This document shows, piece by piece, positions 34,878-36,017 of a DNA stretch of 36,017 nt. Source of the DNA: Actinomycetes bacterium (lineage in GTDB: Bacteria; Actinomycetota; Acidimicrobiia; Acidimicrobiales; Acidimicrobiaceae); contig JAKAZZ010000023.1 in assembly GCA_021826315.1 (NCBI GenBank), positions 1 to 36,017 on the forward strand. The letters are read 5' to 3'. How positions within the stretch are numbered: the first letter of the stretch is position 1; every line of letters begins with the position of its first letter. The notes beneath the pieces are model-generated. The model had not been told where the DNA came from. It was given only the letters and a program-made list of their open reading frames with translations, and ran no database searches. The position numbers and the translations under genes are program-made.

Positions 34878-36017
34878 ATGGCAGAAGTTGAAATCGGTCG
34901 CGGAAAGTCTGGGCGTAGAGCCTACGGCTTCGACGACATAGCGATTGTACCATCACGAAGAACCCGTGATCCAGAGGATGTGGATATCTCGTGGGAGATC
35001 GACGCATTCAAATTCAACCTTCCGCTTCTTGCTTCGGCTATGGATGGTGTAGTTTCTCCTGCGACCGCAATTGAGATTGGTCGACTAGGTGGTTTGGCGG
35101 TTCTGAACCTCGAAGGTCTATGGACTCGTTATGAGGACCCCGAGCCCTTCCTTGCAGAGATCGCGGCACTTCCTCCAGAGAAGGCAACAGAGCGAATGCA
35201 AGAGATCTACCTTGAGCCAATCAAGCCCTCTTTAGTTACCGAGCGAATCAAGCAGATTAAGGCCGCTGGTGTTACTACCGCTGCCTCGCTCACTCCACAA
35301 CGAACCCCTGAATTGGCCAAAGCCGCACTCGCCGGTGAGCTAGACCTCCTAGTGATCCAAGGTACCGTCGTCTCGGCTGAGCACGTCTCGAAGAATCACG
35401 AGCCATTAAACCTAAAGAAGTTCATTCGTGAATTTGAGGTTCCAGTCATAGTTGGTGGATGTGCCTCCTATCAAGCGGCTCTTCACTTGATGCGAACCGG
35501 AGCTGTTGGCGTACTCGTTGGCGTTGGCCCAGGTAACGCCTGTACAACGCGTGGAGTCCTCGGAATTGGAGTTCCTCAAGCAACGGCGATCGCCGATGCT
35601 GCTGGCGCTAGAATGCGTCACCTCGACGAGACCGGCGTATACGTTCACGTTATAGCTGACGGTGGAATGAGTAAGGGTGGCGACATCGCTAAGGCGATCG
35701 CCTGTGGCGCCGATGCAGTTATGGTTGGCTCTCCACTTGCTACCGCTTACGAGGCTCCAGGAAACGGCTACCACTGGGGAATGGCAACATTCCACCCAAC
35801 CCTTCCTCGAGGAGCTCGTGTAGCAGTATCCCAGAGAGGATCTTTGAAGGAGATTCTGGTTGGTCCGGCCAAGGAAAATGACGGCCGCCTAAACCTGTTC
35901 GGTGCCCTTAAGACCTCTATGGCCACTTGTGGGTATGAGACGATCAAGGAGTTCCAAAAGGCTGAGGTAATGGTTGCTCCATCGCTTCAGACTGAAGGAA
36001 AGCAACTCCAGCTCTCT
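34878..36017 (+). CDS. guaB3: GuaB3, IMP dehydrogenase-related protein (partial)
   Basis: IMP dehydrogenase-like TIM-barrel protein without CBS domains. The 380 codons to the window end are open, so the stop lies outside; the tail after KEFQKAEVMVAP suggests it is nearly complete. It starts MAEVEIGRGKSGRRAYGFDD; AAGGGGG precedes the ATG. The segment GPGNACTTR (218-225 region) keeps the catalytic Cys (Cys222) and loop of true IMP dehydrogenase, whereas the M. tuberculosis and Streptomyces GuaB3 lack it as I recall. The IADGGMSKGGDIAKAIACGA segment is the phosphate-binding part. It may therefore be catalytically active. Confidence 0.94.
   Translation, partial: MAEVEIGRGKSGRRAYGFDDIAIVPSRRTRDPEDVDISWEIDAFKFNLPLLASAMDGVVSPATAIEIGRLGGLAVLNLEGLWTRYEDPEPFLAEIAALPPEKATERMQEIYLEPIKPSLVTERIKQIKAAGVTTAASLTPQRTPELAKAALAGELDLLVIQGTVVSAEHVSKNHEPLNLKKFIREFEVPVIVGGCASYQAALHLMRTGAVGVLVGVGPGNACTTRGVLGIGVPQATAIADAAGARMRHLDETGVYVHVIADGGMSKGGDIAKAIACGADAVMVGSPLATAYEAPGNGYHWGMATFHPTLPRGARVAVSQRGSLKEILVGPAKENDGRLNLFGALKTSMATCGYETIKEFQKAEVMVAPSLQTEGKQLQLS

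Overview
The window looks like a housekeeping chromosomal segment of an actinobacterium. Base composition is near 50% GC by eye. The gene order (S10-spc-alpha ribosomal block, truA, rplM-rpsI, glmM, glmS, acpS/nnr, alr, tsaE, tsaB, rimI, tsaD, groES, groEL, then guaB3) follows, from memory, the order of the same genes on the Mycobacterium tuberculosis chromosome between infA and guaB3. The moderate GC, the wording of the proteins and the cysteine-containing GuaB3 suggest a deep actinobacterial lineage such as Acidimicrobiia (Acidithrix/Ferrimicrobium-like). That class assignment is inference, not proof.

Layout. 52-1239: tuf, closed by a terminator. 1357-11078: rpsJ to rplO, 21 ribosomal protein genes, tightly packed except for a 177-nt gap with a terminator-like hairpin between rpsJ and rplC. 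A terminator follows rplO. 11243-17300: secY, adk, map, infA, rpmJ, rpsM, rpsK, rpsD, rpoA, rplQ, with another terminator. 17364-22481: truA, rplM-rpsI behind a structured leader, glmM and glmS. A 17-bp bidirectional hairpin separates glmS from a convergent gene for a small secreted protein (22596-23174). 23353-28141: acpS, bifunctional NAD(P)HX repair enzyme, alr, a family-4-type uracil-DNA glycosylase, tsaE and tsaB, mostly overlapping. 28138-28998: rnhA and a HypA-like zinc protein on the minus strand. 28999-29459: an AT-rich gene-free stretch. 29460-31445: Rieske ferredoxin, rimI, tsaD. 31455-33456: a perfect CIRCE operator, groES, groEL. 33631-36017: NUDIX hydrolase, an unknown 132-aa protein, and guaB3 cut by the window end.

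How it works together. The first half supplies translation (ribosome, EF-Tu, IF-1, methionine aminopeptidase), transcription (RpoA), secretion (SecY) and nucleotide balance (Adk). The second half covers UDP-GlcNAc synthesis (GlmS, GlmM), D-alanine (Alr), carrier-protein activation (AcpS), the t6A tRNA modification proteins TsaB, TsaD and TsaE, N-terminal acetylation (RimI), cofactor repair and chaperonin folding.

No mobile element, CRISPR array, tRNA, rRNA or defence system was seen, and I found no convincing undescribed multi-gene system. The best leads are small: an infA gene that seems to start at CTG, a perfect 17-bp inverted repeat inside the first codons of glmM, a hairpin inside the S10 operon, a HypA-like protein without the nickel-binding MHE start, and an odd block splitting the tsaB-rimI-tsaD cluster.
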